From Bacteroidales bacterium (GTDB lineage: Bacteria; Bacteroidota; Bacteroidia; Bacteroidales; UBA932), in NCBI GenBank assembly GCA_017513445.1, contig JAFXFS010000016.1, positions 95,375 to 159,374 of the forward strand: a stretch of DNA of 64,000 nucleotides, written 5' to 3'. Shown piece by piece: positions 9,028 to 17,135 of this stretch (the stretch's first letter is position 1; each line of letters begins with the position of its first letter). Under the pieces are notes generated by a model that did not search any database, was not told the origin of the DNA, and was given only the letters and a program-made list of their open reading frames with translations. The position numbers were made by a program, and so were the translations under genes.

Positions 9028-10374
9028 TTAGTTATTCCAAATAGGATTATTAAAAACATTATCTAACCAACTATCCAAAAGATCTGCCCTCAAAGCAAGA
9101 TCAAGGATAGTAAATCTGCGTCTAATCATCTGAGCAAGTGTTACACTCTCTCTCAATTTTTCCATTGAGACACCAATCTGCGATGGATGAGTAGGGGCTC
9201 CTACCACTTTTAGCATCTCCACAGTTTTATCAAGCGGAATTAACTGATTTTTAAGACGCTCTCTTGTCTCTGGCCAATTCTCTTTTAATCTGATAAACTG
9301 CTCTCTTATCTCCTCTTTTGTATTATATTTTGCAGCAACTTCAGTGGCACCTATAGTAGGAAAATCTGTACCTTTGAAACTGCTCAAAGCTTTCTCAATT
9401 TGTGACTCCTTAGATGGCCATTTATCTATTACTTTATCAATATCAAACTCTTGGAAATTAAACTTTAATAACTCTTCGTAAAGGGCAAGAGATACCAAAG
9501 TCCCAATACTTACCTGAAAACCGTGGGATGGAGTTGAGCCATCCTCCATTGTGTGGTGTTGCATATTCCATAAATGGCTGAATTGGTGTTCTGCACCACT
9601 TGCCGGCCGTGATGATTTATGTGATTGCATTGCAAAACCACTTAATATCAACCCCTCAATTAGGTGTTGAATAGCAACTTTATCTCCACTATTTATCCTA
9701 TTTGGATCACTTAATGCTTGGTGTAATCCATTCTGTACTATAGAGAAAGATACTGGATCGATAGCTTCGACACCCATTGCATCTGCCAATATCCAATCTG
9801 CTCCTGAGGCAACTTTTGCAAATAGATCGGCATATCCACTTGCAGTCATAGATGAGGGAGCTGATGCTATAATGTCAATATCAGCAATAAGGACTCTCGG
9901 TGCAGGACAGGAGAAGGTCTCTTTAGAGCCATCTTTGGTAATTGAGGCACCAAATGCTGTATAACCATCCATTGATGCAGCCGTTGCTACAATTAAATAG
10001 TTACGGTTGTTATGATGTGATGATAATTTTACTAGATCGTTGATAGTGCCTGAACCTATAGCCACAGGTATTGCATCTGTATTTGATAGAATCTCATCTA
10101 ACTTCTCAATATATCCCCAATGAGCATAGAGATCCTTATTTTCAAATATAATGGAAGTATTGTGTTTAACTCCTTTATTATCAAACTGTTGCAATACTTT
10201 TTCTACATACTCCAACAATAATTCTTCGGATATTATAATTGCCTCAGAATCGTGGAACTGAGAAATAAATGCATCTGCAACACTCTCTATTGCACCACAT
10301 TTAACAAGTAAATATTTTGTATCTGTCGCTCTGCTTAATGCAAATTCAACATTCCTGTTCATAGAGTCATTCAT
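9028..10374 (-). CDS. egsA: sn-glycerol-1-phosphate dehydrogenase (EgsA/AraM family)
   Basis: A 448-aa cytoplasmic dehydrogenase of the iron-containing alcohol dehydrogenase superfamily, AraM/EgsA branch. It reduces dihydroxyacetone phosphate to sn-glycerol 1-phosphate. The NAD-binding segment VAIGSGTINDLVK and the sequence ATAASMDGYTAFGASI are diagnostic of the family. Likely metal ligands are the Asp of GYADLFAK, the His of SGAEHQFSH and the His of TPSHGFQVSIG. It is longer than the roughly 390-400 aa of typical bacterial members, with an extended C-terminal helical part. It heads the minus-strand run, with a TAAATTTG box 10 nt before the ATG. No GGGP synthase is nearby, so the product's use is unknown. 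Confidence 0.88.
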   Translation of the reverse strand: MNDSMNRNVEFALSRATDTKYLLVKCGAIESVADAFISQFHDSEAIIISEELLLEYVEKVLQQFDNKGVKHNTSIIFENKDLYAHWGYIEKLDEILSNTDAIPVAIGSGTINDLVKLSSHHNNRNYLIVATAASMDGYTAFGASITKDGSKETFSCPAPRVLIADIDIIASAPSSMTASGYADLFAKVASGADWILADAMGVEAIDPVSFSIVQNGLHQALSDPNRINSGDKVAIQHLIEGLILSGFAMQSHKSSRPASGAEHQFSHLWNMQHHTMEDGSTPSHGFQVSIGTLVSLALYEELLKFNFQEFDIDKVIDKWPSKESQIEKALSSFKGTDFPTIGATEVAAKYNTKEEIREQFIRLKENWPETRERLKNQLIPLDKTVEMLKVVGAPTHPSQIGVSMEKLRESVTLAQMIRRRFTILDLALRADLLDSWLDNVFNNPIWNN

Positions 10375-10384
10375 AAGTAAACAA

Positions 10385-10392
10385 CAAATTTA
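10385..10392 (-). promoter_or_regulatory. -7 box TAAATTTG, candidate promoter of egsA
   Basis: An exact match to TAnnTTTG on the minus strand, 10 nt upstream of the egsA ATG. It lies in the short divergent region opposite the box at 10404. Confidence 0.5.
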
Positions 10393-10403
10393 CAATTTTT
10401 ATT

Positions 10404-10411
10404 TACTTTTG
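10404..10411 (+). promoter_or_regulatory. -7 box TACTTTTG, candidate promoter of the methyltransferase gene
   Basis: An exact match to TAnnTTTG on the plus strand. It lies 51 nt upstream of the ATG at 10463, and an in-frame TTG at 10409 overlaps the box itself, which argues against that earlier start. Confidence 0.5.
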
Positions 10412-10462
10412 CGAAGATTTAGAGTTACTAATATTATTATAGAGAAGAAAATCGAGAGTAAT

Positions 10463-11197
10463 ATGGGAGATAATATTTTGAAAATTGAGAATGATCCAAT
10501 GGGTCAGGCAATATATGACTATTTTACAGAGGGGAAAGCATCTCAAATTAAGGTATATTCATCAATGTTTGATGATGATACAATGAGTGTTTCTGAACTC
10601 TTTAAATCAAGAAAAGAGCTCTCTGAGATTGAGAAAAAGGCATTGATGGAGGCGAAAGGGAGAATTCTTGATGTTGGAGCAGGTAGTGGCAGACACTCTC
10701 TAATCCTTCAGGAAGATGGTAAAAGTGTCAAAGCAATAGATATATCACCACTCTCAGTAGAGGTAATGAAGAAAAGGGGAGTGAAGGATGCTGAGTGTCT
10801 CAATTTGTATGATAAATCTGCACTTAATGAGAAGTTTGACACAATTCTTCTCCTTATGAATGGAAGCGGCATTATTGGTAAGATATCCAATATCCCAAAT
10901 TTTCTAAACAGAATTAAGGAGTTGCTTAATCCGGGAGGAATGATACTTATGGATTCAAGCGACCTTATCTATCTATATGAAAATGAGGATGGTAGCGTTG
11001 ATATTGACCTAAATTCAAACTACTATGGAGAGGTAGATTACCAGATGGAATATAGAGGGAAAAAGGGTGCAAAATTCGACTGGTTATACATCGATTTTTA
11101 CACCCTATCTATGTATGCTGAAATGTCAGGATTCTCCACCGATATATTGGAAAAAGGGGAGCATTATGACTATCTAGCTAAACTTACCTTGATCTAA
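10463..11197 (+). CDS. Class I SAM-dependent methyltransferase
   Basis: A 244-aa Rossmann-fold methyltransferase. Motif I is GRILDVGAGSGRHSLILQ, motif II is VKAIDISPLSVEVMKKRG, and motif post-I/IV appears as KFDTILLLMNGSGIIGKI. The C-terminal part contains PGGMILMDSSDL. The substrate is not evident. An in-frame TTG start at 10409 would add 18 residues but overlaps the promoter box, so the ATG (MGDNILKIENDPMG) is used. Its 3' end overlaps the convergent hexosaminidase gene by 14 bp. Confidence 0.85.
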   Translation: MGDNILKIENDPMGQAIYDYFTEGKASQIKVYSSMFDDDTMSVSELFKSRKELSEIEKKALMEAKGRILDVGAGSGRHSLILQEDGKSVKAIDISPLSVEVMKKRGVKDAECLNLYDKSALNEKFDTILLLMNGSGIIGKISNIPNFLNRIKELLNPGGMILMDSSDLIYLYENEDGSVDIDLNSNYYGEVDYQMEYRGKKGAKFDWLYIDFYTLSMYAEMSGFSTDILEKGEHYDYLAKLTLI

Positions 11198-12818
11198 CAA
11201 TATCATTGAGTCTGAAGAAGGCATCATTATATCTGATACCCCAAAGGTCATACCTGTCGAATTGATGGACCATTTTCTTTTTGAAATTATTCCAGCTCTT
11301 GTTTTCACTTTTTGACCAACAAACCTCAGATAACGCGGAGATACGTGGGAAAAGGAAGTATTCAAGTTTCCAGGTAGTTGGAAGATACTCTGTCCATAGA
11401 CAGGCCTGAACTCCAATTATATTATTCTTCTCCTCTTGAGTAAGTCCCTCTGAAGGTATCTCAAAGTTATAGACATTTTCAAGTGATAAAGGACCTCTAT
11501 GGCCAATTTCACTCTGAGAACGACTCTCTTTTCTATTGAAATAGAAGAATTGAGATGACGCAAAAACCACCTTGTGTCCACTCTTTAAGGCCTCTACACC
11601 AACTGATGGTCTGTGCCAATTCATAATTACACTCTCTTTAGAGATATTACCTTCAATGATTTCATCCCAACCAATTGCAATTTTACCTTGAGATGAAATA
11701 ACTTTTTGAACATAATCTACAAAATAACTTTGAAGTGCCTTTTCATCCGCAAGAGAATTCTCTTTCATAAACTGCTGTGTCTTAGGAGATTGCTCCCACC
11801 ACTTTTTAGCACATTCATCGCCTCCGAAATGGACATATTGAGCAGGGAAAAGATTACATACTTCTTCAAAAACATCCTTTAGAAAAGCAAATACTTCAGG
11901 AGTAGGGGCAAGGACATTATTTTGTCTGTTATAGATGCCCCAAGTCTGTGCAGTTTTTCTTGGTGGTATTGAATCTATACCATAATCTGTAGCAAAGTGT
12001 GGATATGTTGCCAAAACAGCCATACAGTGACCAGGAATATCCAATTCTGGAATTACTGTAATATGACGATCAGCTGCATACTCAACAACCTCTCTTATCT
12101 CATCTTGAGTATAATATGCTTTGTAAGGAAGTTCTTTATATTCGCCAGGGAAGAAACCAACTATCTCACCTTCGCGATATGAACCTATCTCAGTCAATTC
12201 TGGATGACTTTTCATCTCAATTCTCCACGCCTGATCATCAGTCAAGTGCCAATGGAAATAATTGAGTTTATGGAGAGCCATATAGTCAATGAATTTTTTG
12301 ATGTAGGATACAGGAAGGAAGTGACGCACTACATCTAACAATAGACCACGATATTGCAATGCAGGTTCATCCTCTATAAGAATTTCATCAAACTGAGGTA
12401 AGACTGCTGCATTTACAGGTAGAAGTTGAATGAGTGTCTGAACTCCATAGAATACACCGGCATCATCATTTCCCTCTATCGTAATACCATAGGGGGCATC
12501 GATATTGATGCGATAACCTCCTGGTGTTGAACCATTTGCCAAATTTATAAGATTAATGTCGGCTCTAAATTTTGATCCTTTTATCACTTCAGATTTGAAA
12601 CCAAGGTTGTCATAAATATAATCTGAAAGATAATTTGCCGAGAACTCTAACTCTTTTTCACTGAAAGATATGGAAAACTCATAAGGGAGTTGATAAACCT
12701 CTTCTCCGACTTTTGTAATTTTTGTTGGTTCAGGAATAATGTTATAGTTCTCTGCGGATAGTGGAAATATAAATAGAGTCAGAAGAATAATTAAGGATAA
12801 TTTCTTGATATTCAACAT
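11184..12818 (-). CDS. GH20 beta-N-acetylhexosaminidase, secreted
   Basis: A 544-aa exported exo-glycosidase that removes terminal GlcNAc or GalNAc from glycans such as mucin or chitin fragments. After a signal peptide (LSLIILLTLFIFPLSAENY) comes a GH20b N-terminal domain (NIIPEPTKITKVGEEVYQLP). The (beta/alpha)8 catalytic domain shows HWHLTDDQAWRIE and HFGGDECAKKWW, with catalytic Asp334-Glu335. GVQACLWTEYL near the C-terminus is also typical. The ATG at 12818 is preferred: it leaves a 4-bp gap after the DUF362 gene and places the signal peptide at the N-terminus. It is probably co-transcribed with that gene. Confidence 0.92.
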   Translation of the reverse strand: MLNIKKLSLIILLTLFIFPLSAENYNIIPEPTKITKVGEEVYQLPYEFSISFSEKELEFSANYLSDYIYDNLGFKSEVIKGSKFRADINLINLANGSTPGGYRINIDAPYGITIEGNDDAGVFYGVQTLIQLLPVNAAVLPQFDEILIEDEPALQYRGLLLDVVRHFLPVSYIKKFIDYMALHKLNYFHWHLTDDQAWRIEMKSHPELTEIGSYREGEIVGFFPGEYKELPYKAYYTQDEIREVVEYAADRHITVIPELDIPGHCMAVLATYPHFATDYGIDSIPPRKTAQTWGIYNRQNNVLAPTPEVFAFLKDVFEEVCNLFPAQYVHFGGDECAKKWWEQSPKTQQFMKENSLADEKALQSYFVDYVQKVISSQGKIAIGWDEIIEGNISKESVIMNWHRPSVGVEALKSGHKVVFASSQFFYFNRKESRSQSEIGHRGPLSLENVYNFEIPSEGLTQEEKNNIIGVQACLWTEYLPTTWKLEYFLFPRISALSEVCWSKSENKSWNNFKKKMVHQFDRYDLWGIRYNDAFFRLNDIVRSR

Positions 12819-12822
12819 ATTA

Positions 12823-13932
12823 TTAAATTTCAACAAGTTCATATTCTCTACTTCCAATTCCAATCTCTTCGGCATATCTCAAACCAGCTTCCCAATCTGT
12901 ATCAGGATGGCAGAATTTGAACTTATCCTCACCTTGATGATGCTCGTGGCAGCTACACATATTCAATGCAGGAGATTGATTAACTAAATCAGCACAAGCT
13001 TGATCAAGTGCAACAGGGTCAAATGAACACATCATTCCCAAATCAGGAACTATTGCCGGAGCATTGTGAGACCAGCAGTCACACTCTGGAGAAACATTCA
13101 TTATCAATGAAATATGGAAGTTTGGACGATCTTTCAGAATAGCTTTACAATACTCATCTATCTTATAATTCAACTCTTCTGAAGTGTTGTATGTTGCCAA
13201 AACTGCAGCAGAGTATTGACATAGAGCCACACATTGTCCGCAACCTACACATTTATCATAGTCAATAACTGCTTTTTTATCTTCACCAACCTTGATTGCT
13301 CCGTGATTACAGTTCTTTTCACAAATCTTACAGCCAATACAATTCTCTGCATCTACTTTCGGTTGAGATGATGAATGAAGCTCAAGTTTACCGGCAATAC
13401 TCGCACTACCCATTCCAATATTTTTCAATGCACCACCAAAACCTGCCTGCTCGTGTCCTTTGAAGTGAGAGATTGAGATGAAAATATCAGAATCCGCAAT
13501 AGCTCTACCAATTTTTGGGGCAGGACAATACTGAGCACCCTCTAATGGGATTGCTGTATAATCTGTACCTTTAACACCATCTGCAATAATTACATTACAA
13601 TTGATTTGAAGTGGATTAAAACCATTTTTTACTGCTGAATCAAGATGATCTACTGCATTGTCTCTCAAACCTTTATACAAAGTATTACTATCTGTCAAAT
13701 AGCACTTTGCACCAAGAGAATTAAGTAAATCTACAATTGTTGCTACATAGTTTGGGCGAATATATGCCATATTGCCTGGTTCGCCGAAGTGAACTTTGAT
13801 TGCTGTGTATTGATTTTTGAAGTCAATATTCTCAATACCCGCAGCTACAACCATTCTTTTCAATTTTTTCAAAAGATTCAGGCCGGGTCTTGTATTAAGA
13901 TTAGTGTAATAAACCTTAGATTTGTTCTCCAT
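12823..13932 (-). CDS. DUF362 domain protein with two 4Fe-4S clusters
   Basis: A 369-aa protein with a DUF362 domain (residues about 20-190, containing IKVHFGEPGNMAYIRP, VIIADGVKGTDY and SHFKGHEQAGFGGALKNIGMG). A ferredoxin-like module follows with two cysteine sets, CIGCKICEKNC and CVGCGQCVALC, expected to bind two 4Fe-4S clusters. A Cys/His-rich tail (MCSCHEHHQ) is also present. It lacks a signal peptide, so it is probably a cytoplasmic redox protein of unknown partner. Start at 13932 (MENKSKVYYTN) rather than 13977, because a TATCTTTG box lies between them. Confidence 0.88.
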   Translation of the reverse strand: MENKSKVYYTNLNTRPGLNLLKKLKRMVVAAGIENIDFKNQYTAIKVHFGEPGNMAYIRPNYVATIVDLLNSLGAKCYLTDSNTLYKGLRDNAVDHLDSAVKNGFNPLQINCNVIIADGVKGTDYTAIPLEGAQYCPAPKIGRAIADSDIFISISHFKGHEQAGFGGALKNIGMGSASIAGKLELHSSSQPKVDAENCIGCKICEKNCNHGAIKVGEDKKAVIDYDKCVGCGQCVALCQYSAAVLATYNTSEELNYKIDEYCKAILKDRPNFHISLIMNVSPECDCWSHNAPAIVPDLGMMCSFDPVALDQACADLVNQSPALNMCSCHEHHQGEDKFKFCHPDTDWEAGLRYAEEIGIGSREYELVEI

Positions 13933-13954
13933 AATAATTAATTTTAATCGTTGA

Positions 13955-13962
13955 CAAAGATA
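13955..13962 (-). promoter_or_regulatory. -7 box TATCTTTG, candidate promoter of the DUF362 gene
   Basis: An exact TAnnTTTG match on the minus strand, 22 nt before the ATG at 13932. It supports the shorter start and pairs divergently with the box at 14026. Confidence 0.55.
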
Positions 13963-14025
13963 GAATATATAAATCATTTATCGATTAAATTGGAAATGAA
14001 ATATCTACAATTTTATATAATGTTT

Positions 14026-14033
14026 TATCTTTG
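14026..14033 (+). promoter_or_regulatory. -7 box TATCTTTG, candidate promoter of the first CotH gene
   Basis: An exact TAnnTTTG match, 23 nt before the ATG at 14057. Confidence 0.55.
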
Positions 14034-14056
14034 CACCAAATATAAAAATTTGAATA

Positions 14057-15490
14057 ATGAATAGATTTAAATACATACTTATACTAATAATTATCTCTAT
14101 ATCAACAAGTTGCAAAACCGGAAACACAAACATAGTTCCTGATATTCCCGATCAACCTATCATTGAAGAGAGTATAGATTTTACATTTGGACACGAAGGA
14201 GTTGAATATATATGGGACGAGAGTGTTATTCCTGAAATACATATATCGATATCACTTGATGAATGGAATAAACTATTGAAAGAGTATGATAAGAATAACC
14301 ATAATGTTGAGTACTTCCATTGTGATGTAGATTATATCAAGGGTGGTGAAAAGATTACAATAGAGGATGCAGGTGTGAGAATGAGAGGCAACACGTCGAG
14401 ACGCAGACCCGAAGGTGTAAGTGGAGAGGCACACAAAAAGGATAATGCAGATTGGCACCACTGCCACTTTGGTCTAAATTTCAGGAAATTCAACAAGGAT
14501 GATGAGCACGAATTGAAGGGAATCAGAAAGATAAATTTGAAATGGTTCAAAGATGATCCCTGCTATGTAAGAGAGTTGTACTGTTATGACCTATTCAGAA
14601 GATACAATATCTGGACTGCAGCAAATGATACCTATTGCAGATTGTGGATCCACGTAGAGGGTGATTCTAAGGAGGCATATTTTGGTGTATATCAAATGAT
14701 TGAGCCAGTAGATAGTAAATTTATAAGTAAACGTAAAGAGTACTTTGGAAGTGAAGATGGTAACCTTTGGAAATGTGGATATCCTGCAACTTTCAGGGAT
14801 ATAAATGCCTCAATCGGACTAGATGAAGATAAGGGGATAGATTATGTATATGAGTACAAGGGTGATGAAGAGGATTATGATGGTGCTGTAGCTCAGTTGA
14901 AAGATTTTATGCTAAAGCTACAAGGAAAATCTGATGAGAGTTTCTATAAATGGATAAAAGAGGTATGTGATGTGGAATTTCTTCTTAAAACATACGCAGT
15001 TAATGTAGCAGTTGGAATGTGGGACGACCATTGGAATAATGGAAATAACTTCTATATCTACTTCAACTCGTACGATTTATACAACTATAAAGTATTCTTT
15101 ATCCCTTATGATTACGATAACTCATTGGGGACATCATCAAATTGCGAAAACATCAATGACTCAGGAAGACATAATCCATACGACTGGGGAGAGAAAGGTT
15201 TGTTAATGGAGAGATTGATGAAATTTGAAGAGTTCAGAAAGATATACAAAGATGCACTTTTAGAGTTGGTAGATCCTGAAAATGAGCTCTTTGATATGAA
15301 TGCTAGTATAAAACGCATCCAATATTGGCAGAATAAAATATCGAAATTCGTTTCAAACGACACAGGTGAAGATATGATAATAGAAGATAAGCCTGCATTC
15401 TGGGGTAACCACAGTGAATACAGACTTATCGATAGCGGTGTAAATAACTTTTTCCGAGTTAAAGAGGAGAGTATCCGTATAATGGATTAA
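14057..15490 (+). CDS. CotH kinase family lipoprotein (first copy)
   Basis: A 477-aa exported lipoprotein. The signal peptide ends at a lipobox with Cys19 (ISTSC). A short linker precedes a CotH-type kinase domain that begins around residue 60 (IPEIHISISLDEWNKLLKEY). Features include GVRMRGNTSRR (the conserved R-G-N/R loop), KINLKWFKDDPCYVRELYCYDLFRRYNI and FIPYDYDNSLGTSSNCEN, the acidic metal-binding motif. CotH proteins are atypical protein kinases that phosphorylate spore-coat or cell-surface proteins; role in Bacteroidota is not established. The convergent gene at 15608 is a second CotH protein, separated only by REP-like repeats. Confidence 0.82.
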   Translation: MNRFKYILILIIISISTSCKTGNTNIVPDIPDQPIIEESIDFTFGHEGVEYIWDESVIPEIHISISLDEWNKLLKEYDKNNHNVEYFHCDVDYIKGGEKITIEDAGVRMRGNTSRRRPEGVSGEAHKKDNADWHHCHFGLNFRKFNKDDEHELKGIRKINLKWFKDDPCYVRELYCYDLFRRYNIWTAANDTYCRLWIHVEGDSKEAYFGVYQMIEPVDSKFISKRKEYFGSEDGNLWKCGYPATFRDINASIGLDEDKGIDYVYEYKGDEEDYDGAVAQLKDFMLKLQGKSDESFYKWIKEVCDVEFLLKTYAVNVAVGMWDDHWNNGNNFYIYFNSYDLYNYKVFFIPYDYDNSLGTSSNCENINDSGRHNPYDWGEKGLLMERLMKFEEFRKIYKDALLELVDPENELFDMNASIKRIQYWQNKISKFVSNDTGEDMIIEDKPAFWGNHSEYRLIDSGVNNFFRVKEESIRIMD

Positions 15491-15509
15491 AGTGTATTAC
15501 CATTGAAAG

Positions 15510-15610
15510 AGATTCCCGCGACTGGCGTCGCAGGAATGACGTAATATGTGAAGTGGCGTCGCAGGAATGACGTAATACGGAACGTCATTGCTGGCGGAGC
15601 CGGCAATCTA
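15510..15610. repeat. REP-like palindrome cluster 1
   Basis: It contains one CCCG-type palindrome (GATTCCCGCGACTGGCGTCG then CAGGAATGACG), one partial copy (GGCGTCGCAGGAATGACG) and one GCC-type copy (CGTCATTGCTGGCGGAGCCG then GCAATCTA). It lies between convergent genes. The last three bases (15608-15610) are the TAG stop of the minus-strand CotH gene. Confidence 0.8.
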
Positions 15611-17128
15611 TAATGCCTCAATATTTGTACTCAGCCAACCTATTCTGCCGTGTAGCCAATCTTTCAAGGATTTGATTTCTTTATCATAGGCTTCGATGAT
15701 TTTGGCAGAAGATGTCCCTTTCGGAGTAAGAAGTCCCCACAATCTGTCATTGCATAGAGCTGAAGTAGTGAGTTCTCGATGTTTTGCATCAATATAAGCC
15801 ATAATTTGCGCCTCATTATCAGCAATAACTCTCATTTTTTGTTTAAGCAGTGTAACAAACTCCTCATTTGCAAACATAGCTTTTAACCATATCTTTGAGC
15901 GATCTCCATCACGGATTGGAAAGCCCTCATAGCCATTATCACTACCTTCTCCATCATCATATATCTGATTTCCAAAGGACAAATCGTAATCCCAAAGTGG
16001 TCCCATATAGAGTTTGCCATCATCACTTAAATTCATATATACACTAATAAAGAAGTCGGCATCTGGATTATTTGTAAGTTCACTATTCAAGTACCAATCA
16101 ACCATACTCTCCATATCAATGTATTGTGAATAACTCTCAACATCAAAATTCTTAAGATCACTCTCTAATTTGTTGATATAATCCTCGACATATTTAAATT
16201 CTGTACTACCCTTGATAACATCAGGATCCTTAATTACATACTTCAAACCTGAGTTCTTTGCTGTAAAGAAGATATCACCATTTGCCTCTTTTGCACGAAC
16301 ATCAATTTCAAGGATATATCCATCTGAGACACGATTCTCATCAATTTTAATATGTTCACATAGGTAATAATTACCAAGGAATTTACCATTCAAAACAAGC
16401 TCTACAAGCTCTCCGCCCTGTTTCCAACGCAAGTTTGAGAATTCTTCTGCCAAGTAGAATGCCAAATCTGTACGAATCATTGATTTATCATTGTAAGCAG
16501 CCAATAAAACCCATCGTTTGTGCTTTGGCATACCAAACAATTCATTTTTCTTATCAAGTTTTAGAGCATACGGTTTTTTAGGATTATTCCAGGTTGTATT
16601 ACCACGTCCACGTATCTCAGTCACTAATCCTTCTACTAAATAATTGTTATCTTTTCCCAAAATAGAGAGATCTGCAAGTATCCAATTCTCTTTATCAACA
16701 ATTGGCATACTATTCTCTGTGTTAATATAAATTATAGGAAGAGATGTAAAGGCGGTCTGTTCAGAATTTAGAGTAACTGTATAGGTAGTAGAGATACCGT
16801 CAGCATTTGTAACCAGATACTCTACAGGTGATGAGAAATCATTATATGATAGTCCACTCTTCTGTTCGACGCCATTTACAGTAACAATGGCACCTTCAGA
16901 GGCAGTAAAAGTTGCTCTTAGACTTGTTAAATTAACAGGTGACTTAAACGTATAGCTAAACACCTGATAATCAATGTCTTGAAAGATAACATCTTCAAAA
17001 ATAGACTCATTATATTCTTGTGTGATTGAAAATGATAGTAACTTTGGTTCCTCAGCAGGAGGAGTTGGCTCTTCGCAAGATGAGAAGAGCATAATTAGTG
17101 GTAATAAAAGGAATTTAAACTTAATCAT
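15608..17128 (-). CDS. CotH kinase family lipoprotein (second copy) with Ig-like N-terminus
   Basis: A 506-aa lipoprotein with lipobox Cys18 (LFSSCEE). Residues about 30-125 form a beta-sandwich of the DUF5018/cadherin-like type (FTASEGAIVTVNGVEQKSG, TTYTVTLNSEQT). The CotH domain follows: TEIRGRGNTTWNNPKKPYAL, KHKRWVLLAAYNDKSMIRTDLAFYLAEEF, YLCEHIKIDENRV and LWDYDLSFGNQ, the acidic motif. The start is ATG 17128; an in-frame TTG at 17143 would overlap the upstream gene. The stop TAG coincides with the border of a REP-like repeat. It probably shares a transcript with the nucleoside kinase 7 bp upstream. Confidence 0.85.
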   Translation of the reverse strand: MIKFKFLLLPLIMLFSSCEEPTPPAEEPKLLSFSITQEYNESIFEDVIFQDIDYQVFSYTFKSPVNLTSLRATFTASEGAIVTVNGVEQKSGLSYNDFSSPVEYLVTNADGISTTYTVTLNSEQTAFTSLPIIYINTENSMPIVDKENWILADLSILGKDNNYLVEGLVTEIRGRGNTTWNNPKKPYALKLDKKNELFGMPKHKRWVLLAAYNDKSMIRTDLAFYLAEEFSNLRWKQGGELVELVLNGKFLGNYYLCEHIKIDENRVSDGYILEIDVRAKEANGDIFFTAKNSGLKYVIKDPDVIKGSTEFKYVEDYINKLESDLKNFDVESYSQYIDMESMVDWYLNSELTNNPDADFFISVYMNLSDDGKLYMGPLWDYDLSFGNQIYDDGEGSDNGYEGFPIRDGDRSKIWLKAMFANEEFVTLLKQKMRVIADNEAQIMAYIDAKHRELTTSALCNDRLWGLLTPKGTSSAKIIEAYDKEIKSLKDWLHGRIGWLSTNIEAL

Positions 17129-17135
17129 AATTATA

